NCBI GenBank assembly: GCA_017416915.1
Contig: JAFQAN010000002.1
Coordinates: 90,669 to 154,668 of the forward strand
Reading direction: 5' to 3'
DNA length: 64,000 nt
From: Alistipes sp.
GTDB taxonomy: Bacteria > Bacteroidota > Bacteroidia > Bacteroidales > Rikenellaceae
Shown: positions 24,832 to 34,127 of the stretch, one piece after another
Position numbering within the stretch: the stretch's first letter is position 1
How the letters are laid out: the number at the start of each line of letters is the position of its first letter
The notes under the pieces: model-generated
What the model was told of the DNA's origin: nothing
Seen by the model: only the letters and a program-made list of their open reading frames with translations
Databases searched by the model: none
Translations under genes and position numbers: made by a program

Positions 24832-26493
24832 TTAGTTAAGCTCCAATTCACTTATTGTTACGGTGCAGTCGGGGTATGCCTCGCTAAGTACCGTGAGCAG
24901 CAGGTCGGCATCGGCGCGCGATGTGAACGTACCCACCATAAACCTACCTCCGATGCGCGAGATGCTCTTCTTGGGTGCTGTCTGCTCTATGATGCTGCGC
25001 ATCTGGTCGCTTATCGCATCGGTCTCGATATGCACCACGTAGCGCTGTCCCACAATGGGGCTATCACCCTCGTTGCCCTCGTCGCTACTCTCTAAAAGTG
25101 TGATATTCTTCATTTCGCTATCTGCCCAACGGCATACCTCGGGGGCTTTGAAGCCCTTGTCGAGGAGGAACTGCTGAGCCTCGTCAGCCTCACGGCGTGT
25201 AGCAAAGCCTCCTGCGTAGTAGCAATACACCTCCTCCTCGCTGTCGTAGTCGATGTATAGGGGCTGCACACCCTTAAAGAGTGTCATCGGCTGCTTCGAG
25301 CGGAACTTGCCGAGCAGTATGCGGTATATCGTCCCCTTCTCATAAACTTTGAGCGCTGGTAACGGGTTTGAGGCATTGTAGAAGTTTGTGCGACCGATAG
25401 TTATGGGGCTGTAATCGAGGAATAGGCGCTTCTCCAACTCCAACGGCTCCAAGCGGTACTCTATGTGCGGTAGGTTGTCGAGTGCTGCACTGAGCGAGTC
25501 GGCGGCCTCCATAAGTCCCATCTCTCGGGCGAAGTCGCGTTCGTATGATAGCAGCGTTGAACGACCTATGGCGTAGTGCATAAGGGCGTCAGAAGAGTAT
25601 ATGCCATCATTCGAGCTACACTCCATCTGCATCGAGGTAAAGTCCGCCGACGAGCTATCCAGCAGGTCGTATTTATGCTCGGTCTCTAAGATGTAGTTGT
25701 AGGCGAAATACTTGCTATCGAGCGTATGGTTCCACAATCTGTCAATCTTTGACGATAGCTCCTCCATACGCTGTGATAGCTCCCCGAAGCTGTCGTATAG
25801 GGTGTTGGCGCTATTCTCGTCAGAGGTGGCGCGGTAGTCTCGTGCAGTTGCTAACGCCTTGCTGTGCAGCTCCTTGTACTGCTCGGCAAGCGACGTTAAG
25901 TCTCTCTGGTTTTGCTCGGAGCGGCGCAATTCGGCAATGTCCTCAGCTGAGAGCGCCGTGAAGCACTCGTTGTCGATAAGGTTGCGGTAGGTTATGCGCT
26001 GCGGTATCTCCTCCACGACGCTGCCCGACAGCGTATCGGTGGCGGTATTAGCAACGTCGATATTCTGCCCTATGTCGGTCTGCACGGTATCGGCCTCAGC
26101 AATATCCTCGGTTGAGGGCGTGGGCGCTGTAAGCTGTGCGAGTACCCACTCCTGCTCGATGTTGTTTATGCGGCTGGTAATAGCACCACGACGTGTACGT
26201 ATGTCGAATATCTGCTGCTCCAAGTCGATGATGTATGAGTCGAAGCGGTCAATCTCCTCACTGCTCAGCGTTGCAGTGTCGCGCATTGCTGAGTACTCGC
26301 TGCGAGCCGCGCTGATGAGGTGGCTAATAGAGTCCTCTTCTACTCTGAGCTCCTCGTTTTGCGTAATTAGCGACATATACTCTCTATTTGCCGACAGCTC
26401 CTTGATGGGTTGTTGGCTATGGGTTGCAGCTATCGTGCTTGCCGAGAGCGTGGCAAGCAGAAGAGATGCTATTATGAAAAATCGTCTATTCAT
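24832..26493 (-). CDS. Exported coiled-coil protein with C-terminal SPOR-like repeats
   Basis: 553 residues. A signal peptide (MNRRFFIIASLLLATLSAST) is followed by long charged helices (about 25-330; NEELRVEEDSISHLI, RFDSYIIDLEQQIFDIRTRR) that suggest a coiled coil. The C-terminal 170 residues hold two repeats of SPOR-like shape: YRILLGKFRSKQP … YAGGFATRREADEAQQFLLDKG and RYVVHIETDAI … RFMVGTFTSRADADLLLTVLSEAYPDCTVT. SPOR domains bind denuded peptidoglycan at division sites, so a cell-envelope role is likely. It sits 14 bp downstream of trkH on the same strand. Confidence 0.7.
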   Translation of the reverse strand: MNRRFFIIASLLLATLSASTIAATHSQQPIKELSANREYMSLITQNEELRVEEDSISHLISAARSEYSAMRDTATLSSEEIDRFDSYIIDLEQQIFDIRTRRGAITSRINNIEQEWVLAQLTAPTPSTEDIAEADTVQTDIGQNIDVANTATDTLSGSVVEEIPQRITYRNLIDNECFTALSAEDIAELRRSEQNQRDLTSLAEQYKELHSKALATARDYRATSDENSANTLYDSFGELSQRMEELSSKIDRLWNHTLDSKYFAYNYILETEHKYDLLDSSSADFTSMQMECSSNDGIYSSDALMHYAIGRSTLLSYERDFAREMGLMEAADSLSAALDNLPHIEYRLEPLELEKRLFLDYSPITIGRTNFYNASNPLPALKVYEKGTIYRILLGKFRSKQPMTLFKGVQPLYIDYDSEEEVYCYYAGGFATRREADEAQQFLLDKGFKAPEVCRWADSEMKNITLLESSDEGNEGDSPIVGQRYVVHIETDAISDQMRSIIEQTAPKKSISRIGGRFMVGTFTSRADADLLLTVLSEAYPDCTVTISELELN

Positions 26494-26507
26494 TGTCTCT
26501 TATCAAA

Positions 26508-27953
26508 CTATCTCCACGAACGGATAAAGAAGAGTTGTATAAATCCAAAAATCTCCAAACGTCCTACCAACATAAGCAACGAGGCGTTTAGTTTAAGTAT
26601 CGCTGGTAGCTCCGAGTAGTTGTCCATAGAGCCTACCTCGCCGAAGCCTGGACCTACGTTGCTGATGCAGGCTATGGCCGCCGAGAAGCCTGTGAGTAGG
26701 TCGCAGCCAAACATTGCGTTGATGATGGTGCCTATGAGGACTAACATCACGTATGCCACCAAAAATGTCATCACGATACTCTGCGTACCGTCGTCGCGTA
26801 CCACACCGTCAATCTTTGTGCTTATGACGGCGTTGGGGTGCTGCTGTTGTTTTACGCGGTTGCGTACAACCTTGGCGGCAATCACCATTCTATCCACCTT
26901 GATACCACCCGATGTTGAGCCTGCACATCCGCACACCACCGAGCAGAACATAAGTAGCACTATGGCAAACGGTGTCCAGAGGTTGGCATCTGCCGTGGCA
27001 TATCCCGAGGTGGTGGTGTAGCTGACCACCTGGAAGGTAGAGTGTCGCATCGCCTCGCTCAACGAGTCGTAAATATCGTTGCTGTATAGCGATATTGCTA
27101 TGGCAACACTCACAATGAGCATCATCCCTATATACGTACGAACGATCTCCGAGCGGAAAATATTGTTTCGCTTGCCAAGAAGGGTTGCATATAGTACGCC
27201 AAAGTGGATACCCGACAGCGTCATAGCTATCATAAGTATTGCCTCGATTGTTGCGCTGTCGAAGAAGGCTATCGAGCTGTTTTTGGTGCTGAAACCGCAC
27301 GTGCCACACGCCGACATAGCGTGTGTTATGGCGTCAAACCAGCACATACCAGCATATTTTAGTGCAATGGTCGTGATAAGCGTCAAGCCCACATAGACCA
27401 ATACAAGGATGCGGATGATAACCTTCGAGCGATAGTGGAAGTTATCCTTTGCAATTGTCGAAAGCTCCACGTTTGAGAGCATATGGCGGCTACGACCAAT
27501 AGATGGCAGGATGACCAGCGCAAACATAACTACGCCGATACCACCTATCCAGCACGATACCGAGCGCCAGAAGAGCAGTCCTCGCGGCAGAAACTCGATG
27601 TCGTTGAGGATAGAGGCGCCCGTGGTCGTAAAGCCCGATACACTCTCAAACCACGCATTTATCGCCGAGAACTCGCCACCCCATATAAGATAGGGAAACA
27701 TACCTACGATACACGCCACAAGCCACGAGCCTACGACGATGCCGTATCCCTCTTTGGTCTTAATCTCGGTAACTTTTTCGATGAATATCAGGGGAAAGAG
27801 ACCCAGTAGTGCGGTGAGAAATGCCGACAGCAGCAAGGGGTAGTATGCCGAGTCGTAGTCGTTGATAAGCGATACGAATGCCGATGCGAGCATAAATGCT
27901 GCAATGAATTGTAGCACCATACCGATATATCGTATGACAACCTGTATTCTCAT
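26508..27953 (-). CDS. trkH: Potassium uptake membrane subunit TrkH
   Basis: 481 residues, about 10 or more membrane spans with the pore-loop repeats of the Trk/Ktr family (SVSGFTTTGASIL, SACGTCGFSTKNSS, TSGYATADANLW, ISNVGPGFGEVG). It is the K+-conducting subunit of a Trk system and normally works with the cytosolic NAD/ATP-binding ring protein TrkA, which is not adjacent here. It is flanked upstream by a membrane sensor lacking an output domain, 15 bp away on the same strand. Confidence 0.93.
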   Translation of the reverse strand: MRIQVVIRYIGMVLQFIAAFMLASAFVSLINDYDSAYYPLLLSAFLTALLGLFPLIFIEKVTEIKTKEGYGIVVGSWLVACIVGMFPYLIWGGEFSAINAWFESVSGFTTTGASILNDIEFLPRGLLFWRSVSCWIGGIGVVMFALVILPSIGRSRHMLSNVELSTIAKDNFHYRSKVIIRILVLVYVGLTLITTIALKYAGMCWFDAITHAMSACGTCGFSTKNSSIAFFDSATIEAILMIAMTLSGIHFGVLYATLLGKRNNIFRSEIVRTYIGMMLIVSVAIAISLYSNDIYDSLSEAMRHSTFQVVSYTTTSGYATADANLWTPFAIVLLMFCSVVCGCAGSTSGGIKVDRMVIAAKVVRNRVKQQQHPNAVISTKIDGVVRDDGTQSIVMTFLVAYVMLVLIGTIINAMFGCDLLTGFSAAIACISNVGPGFGEVGSMDNYSELPAILKLNASLLMLVGRLEIFGFIQLFFIRSWR

Positions 27954-27968
27954 CGTCCGAGGCCTATG

Positions 27969-28799
27969 TTATTTGAACTTAGCTATAAGTTGTGCAATGC
28001 GGTCGCGTAGTGTCGCTAACTCGTCGCGCGAGGGGATGCTCTCGTCGAAGGGCATCTTGTAGGTGAGGAAGTCGCCAAGGCTACGGTTGATGCGCAGAAT
28101 TGGGTTGATGAAGTAGCCCTTCATAAAGAAGTAGAGCAACAACACGATAACCAGCATCACAACCAGTGATATGAACACGGGTGTTACGGCGCGTCGAGCC
28201 GTGTTACTCAGACGGTTTACCTCGGGGCCGAGTGTGCTGTTCGTACCAGTCATATACTTGCGTATCTGTTGCGATACGTTCAGATACTCGGTCTTGTACT
28301 CGTCGGCATACCACGTCTGGGTGTTGAGTACCGAGATGGTGTCGCGCTCCGACTCTTCGAGCAGGTATAGGTGTACTCGCTTATCGAGAAAGTCCTTTGC
28401 AAGCGAGTTTATGCGGTTAGTGTGAATTATTAGCGAGTCGGTTGCTGCGGGGTTGTCCGTGTTGAGCATACGCTGACGTGCCGCCTCGGTGGTCTTCGAT
28501 AGGTGCGATATAGAGTGGTTACAACTTATGCGATGTCCCTCGCTCTCGTCGCCCAATACCGCCATATAAATCATTGCGTCGTTCTGCTCGTTGAGCGCCG
28601 AGATCATCTCGCCTGCAAGATCGACGTTGGTCTTGCTCGCCGTAAGAATCTCCTCGGTGTCGTGGCTTACGCGCTCCAACTCGAAGAGCGACATCGCTCC
28701 CGAGACGATGAGCAACAGAATGATACTCATAAACGCCGTACGCATACGACGTGATATGGTGTTAATTTGAAGATGGTTGCGTAATTTCTGTAAAAACAT
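27969..28799 (-). CDS. Two-TM sensor protein with four-helix-bundle periplasmic domain and HAMP, no output domain
   Basis: 276 residues. TM1 (about 22-40) is followed by a helical periplasmic domain (about 45-200) similar to chemoreceptor four-helix bundles, then TM2 (about 205-227) and a HAMP-like segment (INPILRINRSLGDFLTYKMP … LATLRDRIAQLIAKF). The chain then stops: there is no methyl-accepting, kinase or cyclase domain. This architecture usually precedes a histidine kinase, so the protein either is truncated or signals through a partner. It is the first gene of the unit with trkH; a regulatory link to K+ uptake is inferred from position only. Confidence 0.7.
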   Translation of the reverse strand: MFLQKLRNHLQINTISRRMRTAFMSIILLLIVSGAMSLFELERVSHDTEEILTASKTNVDLAGEMISALNEQNDAMIYMAVLGDESEGHRISCNHSISHLSKTTEAARQRMLNTDNPAATDSLIIHTNRINSLAKDFLDKRVHLYLLEESERDTISVLNTQTWYADEYKTEYLNVSQQIRKYMTGTNSTLGPEVNRLSNTARRAVTPVFISLVVMLVIVLLLYFFMKGYFINPILRINRSLGDFLTYKMPFDESIPSRDELATLRDRIAQLIAKFK

Positions 28800-28829
28800 A
28801 CCTCTTTCGAGCTAAATGATACAATGCGA

Positions 28830-28861
28830 CAAAAGTAATACTTTTGTGTGAATTATCCAAC
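28830..28861 (-). promoter_or_regulatory. Promoter of the sensor-trkH unit
   Basis: Minus strand: GTTG (28861-28858), 20 bp, TACTTTTG (28830-28837). It overlaps the 3' end of mtaB. Confidence 0.55.
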
Positions 28862-30151
28862 TATTTCGCAGCTAATGTCGCCATTTGCATCAATCGAGCC
28901 GAGTTTTACACGACAAATCGTATTAATTTTTGAGGTTTGGTAGGATGCTGCTACACGTAGGTAGTTGTCCGTGTAGCCATACATCAGACCGTTGCGGTCG
29001 GTACTCTCGAATAGCACCTCACGCTCCGTGCCTAAGAATTTGGTGGCAAAGGCGTTATGTAGCCTACTGCATAGCTCTTCGAGGCGTGCTACACGCGCTG
29101 TCGATATGCTCGATTGGACCTTGTTGGGCATCGCTACGGCGGGTGTCCCAGGTCGCTCCGAGAATGGGAAGATGTGGATGAACGAAGCCTCGACCTGCTC
29201 CAATAGACGATAGGTCTCCATAAACTCCTCTTCGCCCTCGCCAGGGAAGCCTACGATAACGTCGATGCCTATGAAGGCGTCGGGCATAAGACTACGTATC
29301 TTGGCTATGCGGTCGCGGTAGCGCTCGGCAGTGTAGCGACGACGCATAAGTCCGAGGATGCGTGTGGAGCCGCTTTGTAGTGGGATGTGGAAGTGGGGCT
29401 GAAAGCGAGGTGAGGCGGCGCAAAACTCTATAATCTCGTCAGTTATAAGGTTTGGCTCGATACTCGATATGCGGTAGCGGTCTATGCCCTTTACGCGGTC
29501 CAAAGCTTTGAGTAGGTCGATGAATTTCTCGCCTGTTGTGCGTCCGAAATCTCCCGTATTTACTCCCGTGATGACAATCTCGCGCTGACCTGCTGCTGCA
29601 ATCTCCTCGGCCTCGGCAACAATCTCCGCAATGGGGATGTTGCGGCTTGCGCCTCGGGCATAATGTATGGTGCAGTAGGCACACTTGTAGTCGCAGCCGT
29701 CCTGCACTTTGAGAAACGAACGTGTGCGGTCGGCAGAGGAGTAGGCGGCAAAGAAGCGCGTAAGCTCATCCACGGAGCAGCTATATACCTCCGTTTTGCC
29801 GCGTTCTTGAAGCTCTACTACTCGTTGATATAAGTCGCCTTTATGGTTGTTGCTCAATACAATATCCACGCCATCAATGGCGGCTATTTCGTCGGGTTTA
29901 AGCTGTGCGTAACACCCCGTTACGGCGATTATGGCATTGGGGTTGCGACGGTGTATTTTGCGTATTATGTTGCGGCATTTCTTGTCGGCATGCTCGGTTA
30001 CCGAGCAGCTGTTTATCACCGCCACGTCGGTAGCCTCCGATGGCTCAACACGGCGGTATCCGCCACGCTCGAACTGTCGCGCTAAGGTCGATGATTCCGA
30101 GAAGTTGAGCTTGCAGCCCAACGTATGAAAACTTACACGCTTTTGGCTCAT
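28853..30151 (-). CDS. mtaB: tRNA (t6A37-C2) methylthiotransferase MtaB
   Basis: 432 residues. The auxiliary [4Fe-4S] cysteines are in HTLGCKLNFSE, NSCSVTEHAD and TGCYAQL. The radical-SAM cluster is DGCDYKCAYCTIHYARG (about 151-167). A TRAM-like end (ESTDRNGLMYGYTDNYLRVA) closes the protein. The N-terminal HTLGCKLN and length place it in the MtaB (YqeV) group, which makes ms2t6A37 in ANN-decoding tRNAs, rather than MiaB, encoded at 61675. It is monocistronic. Confidence 0.93.
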   Translation of the reverse strand: MSQKRVSFHTLGCKLNFSESSTLARQFERGGYRRVEPSEATDVAVINSCSVTEHADKKCRNIIRKIHRRNPNAIIAVTGCYAQLKPDEIAAIDGVDIVLSNNHKGDLYQRVVELQERGKTEVYSCSVDELTRFFAAYSSADRTRSFLKVQDGCDYKCAYCTIHYARGASRNIPIAEIVAEAEEIAAAGQREIVITGVNTGDFGRTTGEKFIDLLKALDRVKGIDRYRISSIEPNLITDEIIEFCAASPRFQPHFHIPLQSGSTRILGLMRRRYTAERYRDRIAKIRSLMPDAFIGIDVIVGFPGEGEEEFMETYRLLEQVEASFIHIFPFSERPGTPAVAMPNKVQSSISTARVARLEELCSRLHNAFATKFLGTEREVLFESTDRNGLMYGYTDNYLRVAASYQTSKINTICRVKLGSIDANGDISCEIVG

Positions 30152-30288
30152 TGTTGCGTTGTTTGTATTGCGAGGGTGGGGCTATGTTTAGAGCTTTGAG
30201 GTATCTCGTTAAGGTACTCTTGCTCGGTAGTCGTACCACCCAAAATTGCCTAAATATTCACTTTTCGCTTGCGAAGTTACAAAAACTT

Positions 30289-30320
30289 TTTGTTCAATCG
30301 CGAAAAAAGAAGTAAATTTG
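30289..30320 (+). promoter_or_regulatory. Promoter of the metal permease-lptFG-fmt unit
   Basis: TTTG (30289-30292), 20 bp, TAAATTTG (30313-30320): full consensus, 40 bp before the GTG start. Confidence 0.7.
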
Positions 30321-30360
30321 CGCACTTAATATTTTATATTAACCACAAAATAGAGTAGCC

Positions 30361-31191
30361 GTGTTTTCGCTCTTTGATGACATACTGAGTTACGACTTTC
30401 TCGTAAATGCGCTCTATGCCTGCATCTTGTCGGGTATAACGTGCGGTGTAGTAGGTAGTTATATCGTGGCACGGCGTATGGTCTTCCTTAGTGGTGGTAT
30501 CACACACGCCTCGTTCGGAGGCTTGGGTATGGCACTCTATGCGGGTGTTAGCCCCGTTGTTGGTGCGCTCGGTTTTGCGGCGCTGGCGTCGGTCGGCATC
30601 GAGTACGCATCGCGTCGCGGACGTATGCGCGAAGACTCGGTGGTGGGCATCATCTGGTCGGTAGGTATGGCTCTTGGAGCCTTGTTTATGTCGTTGCGCC
30701 CAGGCTATGCGACAGATTTGACGAGCTATCTTTTCGGAAATATACTGCTTGTAACCGACGACGACATACTCTACCTCGCGCTGCTTACGCTATTTGTCGT
30801 GGTGGGCGCTGTGGCTATGCTCAGACGTTTGATGTATGTTGTCTTCGACGAGGAGTATGCTCGTAGTCAGGGTGTTGCTACATCGGCGATGTGCTACATT
30901 ATGGCAGTTGTTGTCGCCGTTACGGTCGTGCTATCTATAAAGGTTATGGGTATCGTGCTGCTGCTGTCGCTGCTTACCATACCCACGGTTATCGCCAATA
31001 GCTTTACCAAGGACTATCGTCGTATTGCCATCGCCTCAGCTCTAATTGGCGTTGTGGGCAATATTTCGGGCTTCGTCCTTAGCTACGAATACAACCTTCC
31101 GACGGGTAGTTGCATAATATTTATGCTGACCTTTGCGCTAATTTGTGTAAAACTTTTAACTTTGTGCCGTAATAGGAGCGTCAGTCGATGA
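30361..31191 (+). CDS. Metal (Zn/Mn/Fe) ABC transporter permease, ZnuB/TroC family
   Basis: 276 residues with eight or so membrane spans and an apparent GTG start placed 40 bp after the promoter. GSYIVARRMVFLSGGITHASFGGLG and VKVMGIVLLLSLLTIPTVIAN-like strands are ABC-3 family signatures. The matching ATPase and solute-binding protein genes are not in the window. The metal cannot be told from sequence. It overlaps the LptF/G-type gene by 4 bp (ATGA), which implies translational coupling. Confidence 0.9.
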   Translation: MFSLFDDILSYDFLVNALYACILSGITCGVVGSYIVARRMVFLSGGITHASFGGLGMALYAGVSPVVGALGFAALASVGIEYASRRGRMREDSVVGIIWSVGMALGALFMSLRPGYATDLTSYLFGNILLVTDDDILYLALLTLFVVVGAVAMLRRLMYVVFDEEYARSQGVATSAMCYIMAVVVAVTVVLSIKVMGIVLLLSLLTIPTVIANSFTKDYRRIAIASALIGVVGNISGFVLSYEYNLPTGSCIIFMLTFALICVKLLTLCRNRSVSR

Positions 31192-32675
31192 AAAAGATAC
31201 ATAAACTTGTTCTCAAAGCCTACTTAGGTCCTCTCGTTGCGACCTTCTTCATCGTGCAGTTTGTGCTGATGATGAACTTCGTGTGGCGTTATATCGACGA
31301 GCTTACGGGTAAGGGTCTCGACGTAGGCACTATTGTCGAGCTGTTTGCCTGTGCCACGGCAAATATGATTCCGTTGGGTCTGCCTTTGGCTATGCTCCTT
31401 TCGTCGATTATGGCGTTGGGTAACCTCGGCGAGAGCTACGAGCTACTTGCTATGAAGTCGGCGGGTATGTCGCTCCCGCGTATTCTCAGTCCACTTATTG
31501 TGTTGGTGTCGCTTATCTCGGTCGGCGGTTTCTTTATCTCGAACAACCTCGTGCCGTGGGCAAATCAGCGAATGTACGATATTATGTTCGACATACGTGA
31601 GCAGCGTCAAGAGATTAGCTTTAAGGATGGTATGTTCTTCAACGGACTGCCCAATATGAGTATCCGTGTAACGCATCAAGACCCTGAGACGAAGCTGCTT
31701 ACCGACGTGCTTATGTTCGATACACGCGCCGAAAATGGCGATATGACCACAACCATCGCCGACTCGGGATATATACGTATGTCCGACGATAAGAGCTTCT
31801 TGTACCTCACGCTCTACAACGGTCAAACCTACGAGCATACGCGAAGTACGCAGTGGTACGACCACAACACAATGCGTGAGCATAAGTTCGACCGTCAGGA
31901 CGGCTCATTCCCCATCGAGAAGGTTACGCCGCGTGAGGGTGATATGTCGCGCGAGTTCAGTGAGTCGCAGACCCGAAATATGAACGAGTTGGAGGAGTTG
32001 ATGGACTCGCTACACATCCTCATCGACCGCAGTACGCTCGCCTCGTATGCACCGCTGCTCAAAGAGCAGATTTTTGCGCGCGATACCACCATACTGCCTA
32101 ACGATAGCATTACGATTGACCGTTCGGGCTTCCGTGTGGTCAATGCCGCCGACTCGATGCGCCACCTCTCTACACGTGAGTTGGCAAAGGTCTATTCAAG
32201 TGCCGCAAATACGGCTCGTGCCTCGCGTGGTGCCTATACCTTCGATGAACACTCGTCGAAGATTGCCATCACGCAGCTCTACCGCTCCGAGAATGAGTGG
32301 CACCGCAAGCTGACGTTGCCCATTTCGATTCTCATCTTCTTTATGATTGGTGCGCCGTTGGGAGCTATCATCCGCAAGGGTGGTTTCGGTACGCCCATCG
32401 TTATCTCGGTCATCTTCTTTGTCATCTACTACATCATCAGTGTTACGGGCGAGAAGATGTCGAAGGAGGGTACGTGGGATGCGCTGTACGGTATGTGGCT
32501 GCCGATAGCTATCCTCACGCCCGTCGCAATATACCTTACAATCAAGGCCACCAACGACTCGTCGCTGCTCGATACCGATTGGTATGACGGACGTATCCGT
32601 AAGTTGCGCCGTAAGGTGTCTAAGCGTCTGGGCAAGCTGTTTAAGCGTAAAAAGAGAACTAAAATTGCAAAGTGA
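31188..32675 (+). CDS. LptF/LptG-family permease (YjgP/YjgQ)
   Basis: 495 residues. Three N-terminal membrane spans (from about 15; YLGPLVATFFIVQFVLMM, PLGLPLAMLLSSIMALGNLGESYELLAMKSAG) are followed by a periplasmic beta-jellyroll (about 130-360) and three C-terminal spans (LPISILIFFMIGAPLGAIIRKGGFG …). This is the transmembrane component of the LptB2FG machine that extracts LPS to the Lpt bridge; Bacteroidota often encode a single long member. The basic tail (KRLGKLFKRKKRTKIAK) is cytoplasmic. Its stop overlaps the fmt start (TGATG). Confidence 0.9.
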   Translation: MKKIHKLVLKAYLGPLVATFFIVQFVLMMNFVWRYIDELTGKGLDVGTIVELFACATANMIPLGLPLAMLLSSIMALGNLGESYELLAMKSAGMSLPRILSPLIVLVSLISVGGFFISNNLVPWANQRMYDIMFDIREQRQEISFKDGMFFNGLPNMSIRVTHQDPETKLLTDVLMFDTRAENGDMTTTIADSGYIRMSDDKSFLYLTLYNGQTYEHTRSTQWYDHNTMREHKFDRQDGSFPIEKVTPREGDMSREFSESQTRNMNELEELMDSLHILIDRSTLASYAPLLKEQIFARDTTILPNDSITIDRSGFRVVNAADSMRHLSTRELAKVYSSAANTARASRGAYTFDEHSSKIAITQLYRSENEWHRKLTLPISILIFFMIGAPLGAIIRKGGFGTPIVISVIFFVIYYIISVTGEKMSKEGTWDALYGMWLPIAILTPVAIYLTIKATNDSSLLDTDWYDGRIRKLRRKVSKRLGKLFKRKKRTKIAK

Positions 32676-33643
32676 TGAACGCCAAAGATTTACGTATAGT
32701 ATTTATGGGTACGCCCGAGTTTGCATCGACCTCGCTACGGCGTTTGGTTGATGAGGGCTACAACATAGTGGCTGTGGTAACAACTCCCGATAAGCCCGCA
32801 GGTCGCGGACAGAAGATGCACCTTAGCGATGTTAAGCTCACGGCCCTCGATCTTGGTCTTACGCTGTTGCAGCCCGAGAAGCTACGCGACGAGGAGTTTC
32901 TCGCGGCGTTACGTGCATTGCAGCCCGACTTGGGTATTGTCATAGCCTTTCGTATGTTGCCCGAGGTGGTGTGGGCTATGCCGCGTTTGGGTACCTTCAA
33001 CCTACACGCCTCACTGCTCCCTGAGTACCGTGGTGCAGCACCCATAAATTGGGCTATCATCAATGGCGAGACCCGCACGGGTGTTACCACCTTCCTGCTT
33101 AACCACGAGATTGATAAAGGCGCTATTATCGAGCAGGAGGCGGTGGATATTCTCGCTGAGGATAATATCGGTACGCTCTACGATAAGCTGATGAATATAG
33201 GCTCCGAGTTGGTTGTACGTACCGTTGAGAAGGTCGCATCGGGTGGTTATGCCACCATTGAGCAGATGCATATCGACGAGGCTACGTTGAAGCCTGCCCC
33301 CAAGATTTTCAAGGATGACTGCAAGGTCGATTGGTCGCGCTCGGGAAGAGATATTGTAAACCTCGTTCGCGGTCTTGCGCCCTATCCTGCGGCGTGGACG
33401 CCTATCTATCGCGAGGGCGAGGAGTGCGGCTCTATAAAGCTCTTCGGTGTGCGCTTTGAGGCGGATAACAAGACGGGCAGTGTTGGCGAAGTGGTAACCG
33501 ATATGCGCACCTACTTGGGTGTTCGTTGCTACGATGGCGTTATCTATCTTGATGATTTGCAGCTTGCAGGCAAGCGCCGTATGGCAATCAAGGAGCTATT
33601 GCTCGGCTGGCGCGATGTAAACGTAGTCGAGTTCGTTAAGTAG
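32675..33643 (+). CDS. fmt: Methionyl-tRNA formyltransferase
   Basis: 322 residues from the ATG at 32675, which shares TGATG with the upstream stop; a GTG one codon earlier is possible. FMGTPEFASTSLRRL, TTPDKPAGRGQKM, the catalytic NLHASLLPEYRGAAPINWAI and TGVTTFLLNHEIDKGAII are the family motifs, with Asn, His and Asp in place. It formylates initiator Met-tRNA using 10-formyl-THF. It ends at a strong bidirectional terminator. Confidence 0.96.
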   Translation: MNAKDLRIVFMGTPEFASTSLRRLVDEGYNIVAVVTTPDKPAGRGQKMHLSDVKLTALDLGLTLLQPEKLRDEEFLAALRALQPDLGIVIAFRMLPEVVWAMPRLGTFNLHASLLPEYRGAAPINWAIINGETRTGVTTFLLNHEIDKGAIIEQEAVDILAEDNIGTLYDKLMNIGSELVVRTVEKVASGGYATIEQMHIDEATLKPAPKIFKDDCKVDWSRSGRDIVNLVRGLAPYPAAWTPIYREGEECGSIKLFGVRFEADNKTGSVGEVVTDMRTYLGVRCYDGVIYLDDLQLAGKRRMAIKELLLGWRDVNVVEFVK

Positions 33644-33651
33644 GGTAGAAT

Positions 33652-33686
33652 AAGGAGGTGGCTAAAAGTTAATTAGCCACCTCCTT
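33652..33686. terminator. Bidirectional intrinsic terminator between fmt and a lipoprotein gene
   Basis: Perfect 13-bp arms AAGGAGGTGGCTA (33652-33664) and TAGCCACCTCCTT (33674-33686) with T runs on the plus side. It serves two convergent genes. Unlike five other convergent junctions in the window, no palindromic element is present. Confidence 0.85.
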
Positions 33687-33702
33687 TTCCGTTTTGGATT
33701 GA

Positions 33703-34104
33703 TTACTGCTGTCTAATCTCGATAGTGTCCTCTGCCATAAAGCTGATTACCTTTATGCGTGCTACACGTTCGTACCCTGTGTCGTTGGGTGCTACGGTAA
33801 TCTCTACTTTCGAGTCCCAAACGGGAAGAGCTCGTGTGGTGTCATAGTCCACCTTGTTTATGGTAATCCATCCCTCTGCGGGATAGAGGTCGCCTGTCTG
33901 TGAATCTGTTGTCCAGCGGTCGCCCTTATTGTAGAGTATAACAACATCGTCAATGCCTGTCGAATTTACATCTATTGTCATCACGCCACCCTCCGTAGGT
34001 GCCACGATGCTCTCCAAGTCGATGTTTACCTCGGGTACATCCATCGGTCCCTCGCAGGCTGCCATTGTGGCTGCAACTGCAAATAAAATAGATAATCGTT
34101 TCAT
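33703..34104 (-). CDS. Small BACON-like lipoprotein
   Basis: 133 residues. Lipobox TMAAC (Cys16). The mature part is one beta-sandwich (VAPTEGGVMTIDVNSTGIDDVVI … GWITINKVDYDTTRALPVWDSKVEITVAPNDTGYERVARIKVIS … DTIEIRQQ), which is the usual BACON layout including the final I-x-I-x-Q. Function unknown, presumably surface-exposed. It is co-directional with the next lipoprotein gene 23 bp upstream; the two probably form one unit. Confidence 0.75.
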   Translation of the reverse strand: MKRLSILFAVAATMAACEGPMDVPEVNIDLESIVAPTEGGVMTIDVNSTGIDDVVILYNKGDRWTTDSQTGDLYPAEGWITINKVDYDTTRALPVWDSKVEITVAPNDTGYERVARIKVISFMAEDTIEIRQQ

Positions 34105-34127
34105 ACGTCTATAATGTTTAATTGGTT

